This document shows, piece by piece, positions 1 through 11,005 of a stretch of DNA of 64,000 nucleotides (its first letter is position 1; each line of letters starts with the position of its first letter). The notes below the pieces were generated by a model that had not been told where the DNA came from, made no database searches, and was given only the letters and a program-made list of their open reading frames with translations. Source of the DNA: Pyrenophora tritici-repentis (Eukaryota > Ascomycota > Dothideomycetes > Pleosporales > Pleosporaceae); contig NC_089392.1 in assembly GCF_003171515.1 (NCBI RefSeq), forward strand, positions 434,001 to 498,000. Direction: 5' to 3'. A program made the position numbers and the translations under genes.

Positions 1-195
1 CCGAACAATCACACAGATCCCGTCACCGGTTACTGGTCGGACACGCTTGATTTTTCGGCCATGTCTTACAACGAGGTCAATGAGACGGTGACTAATTCGG
101 ATCTCTTTTCTGCAGCATTGCTTGACCTACCGTGGAGTGATAGCAATCCACTATGGACGGATTGGATGAGTCTGCCAGACTTCAACTATCCGTAA
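1..195 (+). CDS. C-terminal 64 residues of an unidentified protein, possibly a fungal transcription factor (5' truncated)
   Basis: An open frame runs from the first base to a TAA at 193-195 and gives 64 residues, so only the C-terminus is inside the window. It is rich in Asn, Asp, Ser and aromatics, with a LDLPWSDSNPLW segment and the ending MSLPDFNYP. Acidic-aromatic tails of this kind are common at the ends of fungal Zn2Cys6 transcription factors, but no DNA-binding or middle-homology domain is visible, so that identity is only a guess. It could also be any protein with a low-complexity tail. That the stretch codes is supported by its clean frame from base 1 and sensible composition. Confidence 0.5.
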   Translation, partial: PNNHTDPVTGYWSDTLDFSAMSYNEVNETVTNSDLFSAALLDLPWSDSNPLWTDWMSLPDFNYP

Positions 196-629
196 GGTTG
201 CCACTCCGCCTGGCGGGTCTCCAAAGAACTACGATACTAGCCATATCACGTAGGCTTAATTAGCAACATTTCATTGCCGGTAAACTAGCTGTCACAAACG
301 ACCGACGAATCTTCTCAAGGTCCGCCTGACGAGACGGAACGGACGGAACTCGTGGTCCTGGTGGCGCGTCGGCACTCGCTCGGCATGTCCAGGGGAAAAG
401 GACCCCGCTCCAAGCTCCCAGGTCACTCGATCATCGGCAGTTGATTTGATGCCGACTTTCGCAAGATGCATGACGTTAGAGCTATGCGCGGTTGTCGCAT
501 GCGCTCGATGGATTTTGTTCGGCATTCGACCGCACCAATCTCAGCCCGAGTGTCAACAAGTCGGTGCTTGTTCAACTTCCTTAGCACTTTATATGGGCTG
601 AACTTGCTGGTTCGCTTCCCTGCCTCACA
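196..629. other. intergenic region and presumed promoter of the CoA-transferase gene
   Basis: No convincing gene is seen. A TTTATAT stretch lies at 588-594, about 36 bases before the ATG at 630. It may act as a TATA-like element, although it would leave a very short leader. Confidence 0.4.
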
Positions 630-2303
630 ATGGACTCTTTACCTTCGTCATACCGGCTGCTCGCAGCTCTGCCTTCACGATTATGTTCTCGACGACCAAT
701 TCCAGCACAACTACGAGCCGCGCGCGCTCTCCCACCGCGATGGCAGCTCATAGGTCAATTACGAAGCATCAGCAAAAGCGCACCGACGATCGATCGCTCC
801 AAATCAAAGCTCTTCAAAGATGCAGATGAAGCAGTCGCAGATGTACAATCAGGTTCCACAGTCTTGAGCGCTGGTTTTGGGTTATGCGGTGTCGCAGATA
901 CGCTCATTGGAGCTATGCAGAAACGTGGCCCTCAATCGTTACATTCGTTGACTGCCGTCTCGAACAATGCTGGCATTGAGGACAAGGGAGGGTTGGCACT
1001 ACTCACGAAAAGTGGGCAAGTGTCTAAGCTCATTATAAGCTTCCTCGGAGCCAACAAGGCTCTGGAGAAGCAATATCTGAGTGGTGGCATAGAAATTGAG
1101 CTGTGTCCGCAGGGTACGCTTGCCGAGAGGATACGAGCTGGTGGTGCGGGCATCCCAGCATTCTACACACCAACAGCCGTCAACACCTTACTACAGGATG
1201 GACAGATTCCTGCAAAGTTTGACAAGGAGGGCAAAGCTATTGGTTTTGGCCAGAAAAGGGAGGTTAGAGAGTTCAATGGCAAGAAATTCCTCATGGAGAC
1301 GGCCTTGACTGGGGATGTTGCAATCATTCGGGCGCACAAGGCTGATGAGGCTGGGAACTGTGTATTCAGGTAGGGAAACCTTCCATCGTTTTAGGTAGCT
1401 GCTAACCGTATTGATAGATACACCACTAAAGCCTTCGGTCCCATAATGGCCAAAGCCGCGCGCCTCACAATCGTCGAAGCTGAAGAAATCGTCCCAATCG
1501 GTACTTTTGACGCAAACGACATTGATCTTCCCGGTATCTTTGTCGATCGCATCGTTCCCTCTACAGCCCCCAAGCACATTGAAACCAAGAAGCTTCGCAG
1601 TCCAGCTGCATCAAAAGATACATCGTCGAAGAATGAAGCTACAGAACGTCGCGATCGAATTGCCCGTCGCGCAGCAAAGGAGCTCAAGCAGGGTTACTAT
1701 GTCAACTTGGGTGTCGGTATCCCCACAGCCGCTGCATCGTTTGTACCCGATGGCGTCAAGGTGTGGCTACAAAGCGAGAACGGTATTCTAGGCATGGGCC
1801 CCTACCCAACCGAAGACGAAGTCGACGCAGACATTATCAACGCCGGCAAGGAAACCGTCACACTCCTGCCTGGCGCCTCAACCTTTGACAGCGCAGAGTC
1901 GTTTGGCATGATCCGCGGCGGCCACGTCGACGTGTCCATCCTCGGCGCCTTGCAAGTAAGCGCATCGGGCGACCTGGCAAACTACATGGTCCCCGGAAAG
2001 GTGTTCAAGGGCATGGGCGGCGCTATGGACCTAGTCAGCAACCCAGACGCTACAAAGGTGGTTGTAGCCACAGAGCACGTTGCAAAGGACGGGTCAAGCA
2101 AAATCGTCCAAGAGTGCAAGCTACCGCTCACAGGAGCAAAGTGCGTGAGCACTATCATCACAGACATGTGTGTGTTCGAGGTCAACAGGAAACGCGGTAC
2201 TTTGACACTTACCGAGACCGCACCTGGTGTCAGCGTGGAGCATGTCAAGGCGAAGACTGATGCTACGTTTGAAGTCGCACCGGATCTCAAGACCATGGAG
2301 TGA
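630..2303 (+). CDS. succinyl-CoA:3-ketoacid CoA-transferase (SCOT), mitochondrial
   Basis: CDS is join(630..1369,1418..2303), 541 aa, close to the roughly 520 aa of animal SCOT. The enzyme moves CoA between succinyl-CoA and a 3-ketoacid such as acetoacetate, and in fungi is also linked to acetate/succinate CoA exchange. The first ~45 residues are Arg/Ser-rich without acidic residues, like a mitochondrial presequence. The alpha domain follows ([20 protein letters not shown] near residue 75, [14 protein letters not shown] further on). The beta domain after the intron carries the CoA-transferase active-site box [12 protein letters not shown], whose Glu is the known catalytic residue of the family. 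The 48-nt intron has a GCTAAC branch site, and its removal joins ...GNCVFR to YTTKAFGP. Identity is secure; the start at 630 is the first ATG giving a targeting peptide. Confidence 0.95.
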
Positions 2304-3951
2304 ATATTGAATTAGACTTGACGTATTTTTAACTACATATATATCATAGAAGGTTTTCGCTATCTTGCATTGCGTCCGTCACTTGTTGGGTGCAGTGGTG
2401 TGGTGTGCTCCACCGACCGGTGCAGATAACGCCAGCGCCTGTTACCGTGTCGTCGTGATGGTGCAGTATGCAGTGTGCAACAAACATCAGGCCAGAGCGC
2501 CAACGCCCTCCGCCGCTGCAGCAAGCATCATCCTGCATCCCTCTTATCGTCGCATTGCCTTCACTTTGCTCAATCTAGAACCTGTCACCGTGACCGCGCA
2601 AACTCAATCTCAAAATGTGTCCCGGGCTGACGGGTCTGCGCTACCACTACTGTACCGGTACGTATCGTGCGCGCGAGAGAAACGATAACGCTATTTGTAC
2701 CAAGCATGTTGATCGGTAAAAACAAGCAAAAGACTAAGTGTGTACTTGGAAGCTTGACGTCAAACTCCGAGGAAAAAGAAACGTTGTCATTGTTGTGGGT
2801 TTTGGGGTGGGTTTGGAGCCAAGCGATGGACAGTGGTAATTGTGGGTTTTGGCCGGATTGGCAGATGGGGCAAAAAGGCTTCGCAAAGGCTTCGCAACGA
2901 CCTCGGGCCCTGCCCAGCGTAGTGTATTTGTGAAGTTTGCGTTTTGGGGAAAGCTTGGCATGCTTGAATTGGATGTTTGTTAATTGATTGATGGTTTTCA
3001 GCTTATCAGTCAGCCTCAAATGTATTCTCACAGTAGTGTTTTCGACGCCAGCGCCCACACAGTAATACCTCTTACCTAACCTACCCTACCCTACCCCTCA
3101 CAACACCCTCACACATACGGCAAGATAAGCCCATCATCCCTCTCCACACTCATGCCGTCCGTCCCGCCCAGTTCTTCATCATCCCGTTAATAACTATCGG
3201 CACCAAAACAACGTCCGGCAACCCCAAGCAAGGCTTATCCCAAACTAAGCACACGCACAAGCAACCAGCCGATCACTTAGCACATCGCGCGTGCAAGAGT
3301 AATGCAGCAACCTAGCATACATCTGGTAAGGAGGCGCCGCTGCAACCGTTCAGCTGCTACCGGGATAAGGACGTGTGTGGCCAATGAACGTGGGTAGTGG
3401 TACGGCCGTGCGCTGGGCCCCATGGGGTCGGGAGAGTCGGGAGGGGGGTAAGATTGGTGGTAGTGGCGGGCCTTGGTTGTCGGTCGAGTTGTGCGAGTCG
3501 TATGCGTACCGGTAAGTGGTGGTAGGTTTTTGGTGTTAGCGTGAAGTGGGTGGAGTGGATGTGGGAGAACTGGGAAGGTGGTGCGTGTGGTGCGGAGATG
3601 TTCGGTTGGCGGCGTTGGAGGCGTGGGCTTGGGGTATATAGGTTGGGAAGAAGGAATGTTGTCTGTCCGTGGGCAAAGGTACTAAGCTTTGGCTTTCTGT
3701 CATCTGGTTTTTCTTGGTATCCTTGGTCATCTGGGGTGCTTTCTGTCGGATTGACAGGTTGACGCGGTTCGCGTTTTTCTACACGTACGCTGCTTACACA
3801 CTCCGTTCCGTTGGTTGTTTGTTTATTTGGCGGTGTACACGGCTGGCTGGCTGGTTACCTCGACGTTTTTTACTGCGGTTTCTCGACGACAACGACAAAA
3901 GAGAAGGCTGACTGAGTTGCGTCACAACGACGCAGACAACGAACGACCACT
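2304..3951. other. gene-free region upstream of the MFS transporter gene
   Basis: Short frames on both strands lack protein-like composition or family signatures. The right part (3400-3950) is G/T-rich and ends in a pyrimidine/purine-mixed leader. TATATA at 3635-3640 is a possible TATA element 312 bases before the next ATG. CCTACCCTACC-like runs occur near 3078-3100. Nothing else is recognised. Confidence 0.5.
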
Positions 3952-5666
3952 ATGAGTTTTGCGCAGGAGAAAATGCACCAAGATGAGAAGCTTGAGCTGG
4001 CGAGTGGCGGTAGCGAGCAATTGGAAGCGGGGTTTGGAGAAGACAGCCACCTAACGAAGACATTATTATACAAGATGGATTGTCGGTATGCTTCTACGTT
4101 CCGCTCTACTGTTGGGTTGAGGAGCTGACAGTGCCGATTACAGTATCCTACCCGTCCTTGCGCTGCTCTTCCTCTGCTCCTTCATCGACCGTACCAATGT
4201 CGGGAATGCGAAGATTTTGGGGCTGGAGAAGGATATAAATATCAATGATCACCAGTATTCTATTGGTCTTTGCGTGTTTTACGCTACGTATATTGCGAGG
4301 TTTGTTGAAGTACACGTTTGTGTTGGTTGGATGATGGACTGACAGGTTGTGTAGTGAACTCCCATCGAACCTGTTACTCAAGAAGGTGTCGCCGAAGATC
4401 TGGTTACCGCTTTTGACGGCTGTCTGGGGTGTGTTGACAATGTGTTTGGGTTTCGTCAGGAACTTTGCCGAATTTGTTACCGTTCGCGCGTTGCTTGGTG
4501 TAGCTGAAGGTGGTTTGTTGCCGGGAATGGTATGTATACCCACATCACACACATACATGTATTCTTCTAACACTTCGTTCCTAGGTCCTCTACCTCTCCC
4601 ACTTCTACCGCAGACAAGAACTCGCCCTCCGCATCGGCATTTTCTACACAGCCGCCTCTCTCTCCGGCGCCTTCGGTGGTCTCCTCGCCCGCGGTCTCAA
4701 CGCCATAGGACCCGCCGGAGGCCTCGAAGGTTGGCGTTGGATCTTCATCATCGAAGGAATAATCACCGTCCTCGTCGGCGTCTGCTCCGCCCTCTTCCTC
4801 CCCAACTCCATCGAATCCGCACGATTCCTCTCTTCCACAGAAAAAGAACAAGCCCGGCTCCGGCTCGGCGCCTCCACCACCCACGAGCGCTTCGCCTGGT
4901 CCGAGATCAAACGCGGAGTCTTCAATGTCCAAGTCTGGCTCACAGCCTCTGCCTACTTCGCCATCCTCTCCGGCCTCTACTCCTTCGGCCTCTTCCTCCC
5001 CACAATCGTAAACAACGGGTTCGCCAAAGATCCTAACAAGGCTCAACTCTGGACTGTTATCCCCTACGCCGTCGCCTCTGTCTTCACTGTCATCGTCGCT
5101 TTGCTATCTGATCGCCTCGCCCTCCGTGGTCCCGTCATGCTGTGTACACTCCCCGTTGCCATCATCGGGTACGGTGTCATTAGCCAGTCTGCCAACCCCA
5201 AAGTTCAGTACGGAATGACGTTTCTCATGGCAACGGGCATGTACGCCACTGTCCCGTGTATTTTGTCCTGGAATAGTAATAATAGCGCTGGTCATTATAA
5301 GCGCGCTACTACTTCTGCGCTGCAGCTTGCGATTGCCAACGCGGGTGGCTTTGTAGCGAGTTTCATCTATCAGAAGAGTGAGAAGAAGGATAACTTTCAT
5401 CGGAGTCATAGGATTATTCTTGGCTTGCTTTGTGCGGCTTGGGTTTTGTAAGTTCTTCTTTATTCCCCTGATTTCTTCTCATCCCTTACACTTCCTTCTT
5501 GCCTTGTTGGTATTATCACAGAGAATAGAGTGCTAACTGGTTTAATAGGATCGCGATGAATGTGGCGTGGGTGTGGAAAATTAACAGGGATAAGGCGAGG
5601 GGCAAGTACGCGGAGTTTGAGGGTAAGGGCGATGATAGGGATCCTGAGTTTATTATGGTTATGTAA
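3952..5666 (+). CDS. MFS transporter of the allantoate permease / anion:cation symporter family
   Basis: CDS is join(3952..4085,4144..4299,4355..4529,4585..5447,5549..5666), 481 aa, the usual length for this family. All four introns are GT-AG and the phases agree. The first helix region reads RILPVLALLFLCSFIDRTNV, the classic ACS/Dal5-type start, followed by GNAKILGLEKD. Later come the YIASELPSNLLLKKVSPK segment, RALLGVAEGGLLPGMVLYLS, and RWIFIIEGIITVLVGVCSAL. The protein should sit in the plasma membrane with about 12 helices and import a small organic anion. Relatives carry allantoate, nicotinate, pantothenate, biotin or similar, and the substrate cannot be told from sequence. The N-terminal ~45 residues are hydrophilic and cytosolic. 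The next gene is convergent. Confidence 0.92.
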
Positions 5667-6039
5667 ACGACTTTGACATGAATGCAATGAAAGGCGTTTA
5701 ACTGGCTTTCACTAACAACTTTCTTTGAGAGAATGATGGGTTATAAATTAGTGATGTATACTAGACACGTGTTGCAAGCATCAGAAGACCCGTAGATGGG
5801 TAAAGTGTATGCGTGTATGCTTTGTGTTCTACGTGTATGTGTGTATGCTTTGCGTTCTACGTGTATGAGTACGTCTATATGTTCTATATCTCAATATTGA
5901 CTCTTTCCCCGTTTCTTCGTGTGTATGTATGCGTAAGTTGGCGACGAATATCAACTTGGTGACCATAATGCAACATCAAAGCTGACCATTTCTCCAGACA
6001 AGATGACAGACATCTATACCCCAGTCCAAGTCCCCCACT
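5667..6039. other. convergent intergenic region with a short tandem repeat
   Basis: The space between the MFS gene (+) and the phosphatase gene (-) presumably holds both 3' ends. A 28-nt unit (GTGTATGCTTTGTGTTCTAC...) occurs twice in tandem at 5813-5868 with few differences. No coding sequence is seen. Confidence 0.55.
5813..5868. repeat. two-copy tandem repeat, period 28
   Basis: The copies start at 5813 and 5841 and share GTGTATGCTTTG(T/C)GTTCTAC. The repeat lies between two convergent gene ends. No function is apparent. Confidence 0.7.
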
Positions 6040-7849
6040 CTACTCAAACCCAGCAGGCTCAGGCTTCTCGGGGAAAGCAGGCGCATCAAGTCTAGAAGTG
6101 CACGCGGTCTTCCAGTTCTTAGGCGTATATTTATCCACAATAGCCTTGAAAGCGTCGAGTGTACAAAACGTAGTGTCGCCAGGTAGATGCTTTCCCTCTG
6201 CCTTGCATCCTGGAATCTGCATGACCTTGTCGTTGTACCGTAGGCGGACGTAGTAATTGTTGAGTTTCTCGCGTTGAGCCGGTGACAGCTCTGTAATAGG
6301 TTTGCGGGCTATGCCTTCAGGAGCGGGACTGGAGTTTGACGTCTTTGTGCTGCCAAAGAGGGAGGACCACCAGCTCTGACTCTTGGAAGCGGGATTTTGA
6401 TCTGGTAGAGAGGGTAGTGCGAGGTTATCGCTGCCTCGCTTCCTGAACATTTCAACGGCTATGTGGGACGTAAATGGGGGCCATTTCTCGCCGTCAAAAG
6501 CACCCAGCGAGGTCAGCATGCCGGCTAGAGTCGTATCGTGGCATCCGGACATGGCAAAGCGTATGTCAGTTTCACCGCCGCGGCCTTTGCCCAGTTTTCC
6601 GTCTACGCCGCCGACTTCGACAATGCCAGAGTTTCCATTGTGCTCAACGCAGCCGACCATTCGGGAGGTGATGTCGCCCATTAGACCGCCGATACCGAGC
6701 ATACGATATTCAGAAGACTCATTATAGCCCTGGTACCACTCTTCGACGGCGATCTTATCAATGATTGAGCGTGCCTTGGGGTCGTAGAACTCCTTTGGCA
6801 ATTTGGTCTCTGGGCCATGAGCATCGGTCGCGTTTAGGGTATCCATAATGCCAGAGAGTCTTGGGTGGGAATCCACGGCTACCTTTTGCTCGCCAGGCAT
6901 CCATTTGGAAAGAACTTTTGTGAGATAACGCATATCATCCGTGTCATTCCACTTATCGGCTGCACGTTGTGCAAACGCACGGCTGAGTTGAGCGAAACGC
7001 CTACAGCTTGCGTCATTGGGGAACAGTGTTTCGTCTGCAGGTGTCCTGGTGATGATTGTTGGAGGAGGAAAATCAGCTGTACGTGCAGATGGTGGGTAGA
7101 ACCCCCAAAACGCTTGTTGAACCGATTCCAGAGCACGTGGGATTGGAGTTGCACGCAGGTAGATCATGTCGCTATCTGAAATGAGTTTCGGCATGAACTT
7201 GAGTTGGTCAACGTATAGGTGGCGTAGGCGTTCCCCAAGAGCTAAAGTAGTTTCTCGGCCCTTGTCTGTAAGTTCACCGGGTTGGCATATGGCATCGAAT
7301 TCGCCCATAGGGCCAGATGCGATGACTGGGAATCGTTAGTATTTGCGGCGATGAGAGGGGGAGGCGAGGGTACCAGGTCCATCGTCGGTGCCAAAGGTTT
7401 CCAGTCTGCGTCGGTACTTGAGCTGGTTCCATTTGGAAAAGTCCTTGGTGTTTAGGATTACGCTTGTCAATTGGCGGGCAGAGTTGCAGTAGGGCCAGTC
7501 TGTATGGTCAGTAGTTGATCATGATGGCTGCATTGGGTCGCATACAAGGCGGTAGTCCAGTCTGTGAATTTTGTTAGTGGTTTAAATAGAATGGAAAGGA
7601 GTTGAGGCTTGCATTCTGGAATCGAGGAGATACAGGGCTTCTTTCGCCTTTGTGTCTGTCAGTAACTGGGTCGTGACACGCCAACGAGAAACTGACCATG
7701 TCGCATAAGCTATTGCGGCGATTAGTGGTACTCTACCACAGCTATTCGGGTAGTCTTACAATTTGTACTAGCTGCAGCTCAAGCTCCTTCGGATAAAGCT
7801 TCTCGAGCTCTTCCTGCGAGTAAAACTGTCTCGGTATCAAGGTCGTCAT
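6040..7849 (-). CDS. histidine acid phosphatase (phosphoglycerate-mutase-like fold)
   Basis: Proposed CDS is complement(join(6040..7325,7374..7499,7546..7561,7613..7647,7697..7709,7760..7849)), 521 aa. The family hydrolyses phosphomonoesters through a phosphohistidine. The catalytic RHGERSPV motif appears only after splicing a 13-nt exon (7697-7709) to a 35-nt exon. The next junction gives QNTGLPPYWPYCNSARQL through a 16-nt exon. The proton-donor HD motif is present late in the protein (SGCHDTTLAGML). A GPMGEFDAICQPGELTDKG segment precedes the main domain. The intron after 7613 starts with GC (GCAAGC), a GC-AG intron; the others are GT-AG. The N-terminus MTTLIPRQFYSQEELEKLYP shows no clear secretion signal, so the protein may be mitochondrial or cytosolic. 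It is divergent from the PPR gene. The large 3' exon is certain; the tiny exons are inferred from family motifs and phase agreement. Confidence 0.82.
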
Positions 7850-8266
7850 CTTGGTTTTGTCCAATCGCCCGATCTACAAAATTATAATAGAATAATAAGC
7901 CACCAGGCTCTCCGTACTCGGTTCAAGCACGGTGATCAGTCGAGTTGGAGAGTCATTCTTCTGATCCGTGATGAAAGTTGTCAGTCACGTGCAACTGTGG
8001 ACGTCATGGCGTTTCATTGGCCGGCGTAATTCCGCGCGATTTCGCAAGCCACCAGCACAACTTTTGACTGCGCTCTTGTCCAGCAAAGTACTTAGGCAGT
8101 CGCTAGTTGAGCCTCACGTACCTCGCTCATACAGCTAGTTGCGCAAATGGATGTCTGATTCGCTACTTTAGGTACGTAAGTAATTGCGCTCAATTGCGCA
8201 AAGTTCGTACAGTTGACCAGCCAGCAGTATTCACACATCGCGCCCCCCGAGACATATCGAAACACT
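7850..8266. promoter_or_regulatory. divergent promoter region between phosphatase and PPR genes
   Basis: These 417 bases separate two divergent start codons. They contain repeated TTGCGC(A/T)-type short words (around 8140-8200) and no TATA box that stands out. Which sites are used cannot be told. Confidence 0.4.
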
Positions 8267-11005
8267 ATGCTTAGTGCATATGTATGTCGACAATGCCGCA
8301 TACGCCTTTCACGACGCATTGGCGTTGTCCCGCGCCCACAATGGCAATCTCGAGCCATAGTTTCGCTGAAAACACCAACGCAACAAGGTGGTGTTGAACA
8401 TGCACAAGAGGAGGCGCAGACACAAGTTCGGGACCAGGAAGAGGGGGCAATGCCAAACTTACGGACGCACGGTCTTGTACGAGGCAGCCGGTATTCGGGT
8501 ATGCTTCAGGATACAAACATCACTCCCGCCTATACTGGCGAAGAGGGCCAAGCAGCGGATCAAGAAGGGGCAAAACCTCGCTCATTACGACGAATATTGG
8601 GTTATGCTGAACGCATTAATGTGTCCCTGTTTAACAACGTAGATGTCGCCTGGAAGATGTTCAACGAGACCTATACTGCAAGGGATTGCAAGGCCTTGAC
8701 CGACCCCCCTCAGGGCGATGTGTACTTATTGGAGCACGGCCGAGTTTTTCAACATGTCCTTCGCGCAGTCACCAAGAATTTTGCTGCAGGTAAAACAATA
8801 ACAGTTACGCCGACCGCTGTGCTCTTCAGATATGCACAGCTTGGCCTTCTTCGCCCTGAGTACTGGACTGAGCCAACCGTGGAATATCTAACATACGAAG
8901 TTATTCGGGCCATGTATCCAAATCCGCCGACGCCTCAAAGAGACTTGCCTTCGTTACTCAATGAACTGCTTTCCGTTTGGAAACTCTTCTTCCAATGTAA
9001 TGGGCCGAAGGAAGATCCTTTGAATTCCATTGCTTCCGATTGGCAGCTGACACCTATTGAAACACTCCCGGCACGATTTGACACTCCATTGTTTGGCGGG
9101 CGCCTGCAGACTTGTGCGCCAAAGTACGCCATCGGCGCGAGATTAGCTTTTTGTGCTGCATATTTGTATGATGTGGCGGAAGGTGTGGATGAAAAGACAC
9201 GCCAGCAAGCCTTGCCTTTTCTGCGTCTTCTCGAAAGATTACTTGCTGGCTCAAGGTTAGACGGAAATTTCGTTCGTTCTGCGCGATTCGAAGAAATGCC
9301 AGAAGATATCCAAACCCAGATCAAGCAAGCGGTCTTCACGGTGCCAAGGAAAGCAATGATCGCCATTGGAAAATCGGGCGAAGCTATAGGTCCACAGGCT
9401 ACGGATGATAAGAACGCTAACTTGATCGATTTCTATCTTAGGAGAATAGCGCGCGCAGTTGAGACTAAAAGCTCACCTGTACTACTGGATGGTTTGTGGA
9501 AACAGGTTGAAGAGGCATATACCAAGGACGGCAAAACTGCGATAGACCCTTTGATATACAACAGCTTCCTCTCTGGGTATCTGGTACTTTTCAACCCTCA
9601 TCGCTCGATCGAGGTCTGGAATCACATGGTTGCAAATGGCGCTGGACCAGACATAAGATCGTGGGTTGCTCTTCTCGAAGGCTGCGCACAGGCAAGGGAC
9701 CTGGAGGGTCTCAATGCAACCTGGACACGCATGCTCAACAAAGGATTCGAGCCAGATAACTATGCCTGGACGACGCGCATCAACGGCTTGGTGAGAAATC
9801 GACAAGTCTCCCAAGCCCTTGCTACGCTCGATGAAATGGGCAGACGGTGGCTCGCAGCCGAAAACCTCGCCAATCCATCCAAAACAAAAAAAGACACCAT
9901 GAAGCCGAGCAAGGCAGTCAACACATGCACAAAGCCTTCTGTCGAGGTTGTTAATGGTGCCATCTCTGCCCTAGTACAGCTGCCTGCACGTGCGATGACC
10001 TATCAAAAACGTCTGGAATTCGTTCAAAAGATTCTAAGCTGGTCCACAAATTTCCAGATTGTACCGGATGCCATTACCTACAACTCGCTGATTCAGCTGT
10101 ACCTGGGTGTGGGAGACAAGCGCACCGCTTTCATGCTCATCGCGCAGATGGAAAAACAGGGCCTACAGGGAGACGCCGCCACACACAATATGCTCATCAC
10201 GGCTGCTTTTGACAGCAACGTCTTTGATGGGCTATCGGAGCAAGAGCAGACAAGCAAGATTTTGAAGATTTTTGACAACCTGGAAGAGTCCGGTATGCAG
10301 GCAAACCACTACATCTATTCCACGGTAATTGATCGCCTGCTCAAAAAATACTCCAACCATAGCGGCGTTCGTGCCATCATAGAACACATGACAGCTCGCA
10401 GTTTTACCCCCTCGGCGCATGCATATACGTCCATCATCACTTATTACTTCACGTCGAAACCAGCCAAGCTAGCAGAAGTCGACGCTCTGGTGCATCACCT
10501 TTTCACGGATCCCTACGCAGCCAAGGATCGCGTCTTATTTGATCGGCTAATCGAAGGCTACGCGGCATTCAATGAAGTGGGCAAGATGATGAGCGTTCTT
10601 GCGCGCATGTCTAAGGACGGTAGACTACCTGGCTGGGAAGCTCTCACTGCTGTTGTGCGCGCTCTAATGCAAGACGGCGATCACGAGCGCGCGCAGGCGA
10701 TTGTCCGCGACGTTGAGCGCGGCGAGGGTGTTGCCAAGGGCGGTATTTTGGGTGACGAACGAGGCCGGAGAGGTTTCATGGCCATGGTGAGGGAGTATGG
10801 ACTTGGGGATGAAGACCAGCGCATGGGCGAATTCATGAAGAGCCCGGGGCATGAACAGGGGATAGGTTACGAGCAAGGTGGAAATATGAATGAGCAGCAG
10901 CCACCTGTTGCTGACACTACGACTACAGAGTGGAGGGGCGATGCTGGGACTCCAGATCAACAAGAGGGACTGGGCGAAAGAAGCGGAGATGCAAGACCGT
11001 ACTAA
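8267..11005 (+). CDS. pentatricopeptide repeat (PPR) protein, probably mitochondrial
   Basis: A single exon of 912 aa. The open frame begins earlier without an ATG; the first in-frame ATG at 8267 gives MLSAYVCRQCRIRLSRRIG, a basic N-terminus typical of mitochondrial import. Residues ~425-820 contain at least seven helix-pair repeats with PPR phrasing (for example DPLIYNSFLSGYL, PDNYAWTTRINGLV, PDAITYNSLIQLYL, GDAATHNMLITAAF, SAHAYTSIITYYF). PPR proteins bind organellar RNA one base per repeat and act in processing, stability or translation; fungal examples serve cytochrome oxidase or cytochrome b mRNAs. The particular RNA target is not deducible. The C-terminal ~60 residues are Gly/Glu/Gln-rich and look disordered. 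Confidence 0.88.
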   Translation: MLSAYVCRQCRIRLSRRIGVVPRPQWQSRAIVSLKTPTQQGGVEHAQEEAQTQVRDQEEGAMPNLRTHGLVRGSRYSGMLQDTNITPAYTGEEGQAADQEGAKPRSLRRILGYAERINVSLFNNVDVAWKMFNETYTARDCKALTDPPQGDVYLLEHGRVFQHVLRAVTKNFAAGKTITVTPTAVLFRYAQLGLLRPEYWTEPTVEYLTYEVIRAMYPNPPTPQRDLPSLLNELLSVWKLFFQCNGPKEDPLNSIASDWQLTPIETLPARFDTPLFGGRLQTCAPKYAIGARLAFCAAYLYDVAEGVDEKTRQQALPFLRLLERLLAGSRLDGNFVRSARFEEMPEDIQTQIKQAVFTVPRKAMIAIGKSGEAIGPQATDDKNANLIDFYLRRIARAVETKSSPVLLDGLWKQVEEAYTKDGKTAIDPLIYNSFLSGYLVLFNPHRSIEVWNHMVANGAGPDIRSWVALLEGCAQARDLEGLNATWTRMLNKGFEPDNYAWTTRINGLVRNRQVSQALATLDEMGRRWLAAENLANPSKTKKDTMKPSKAVNTCTKPSVEVVNGAISALVQLPARAMTYQKRLEFVQKILSWSTNFQIVPDAITYNSLIQLYLGVGDKRTAFMLIAQMEKQGLQGDAATHNMLITAAFDSNVFDGLSEQEQTSKILKIFDNLEESGMQANHYIYSTVIDRLLKKYSNHSGVRAIIEHMTARSFTPSAHAYTSIITYYFTSKPAKLAEVDALVHHLFTDPYAAKDRVLFDRLIEGYAAFNEVGKMMSVLARMSKDGRLPGWEALTAVVRALMQDGDHERAQAIVRDVERGEGVAKGGILGDERGRRGFMAMVREYGLGDEDQRMGEFMKSPGHEQGIGYEQGGNMNEQQPPVADTTTTEWRGDAGTPDQQEGLGERSGDARPY

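Noticed and set aside
3075..3105. CCTACCCTACCC run resembling a telomeric C-strand
   Set aside because: Short, irregular and within ordinary intergenic DNA.
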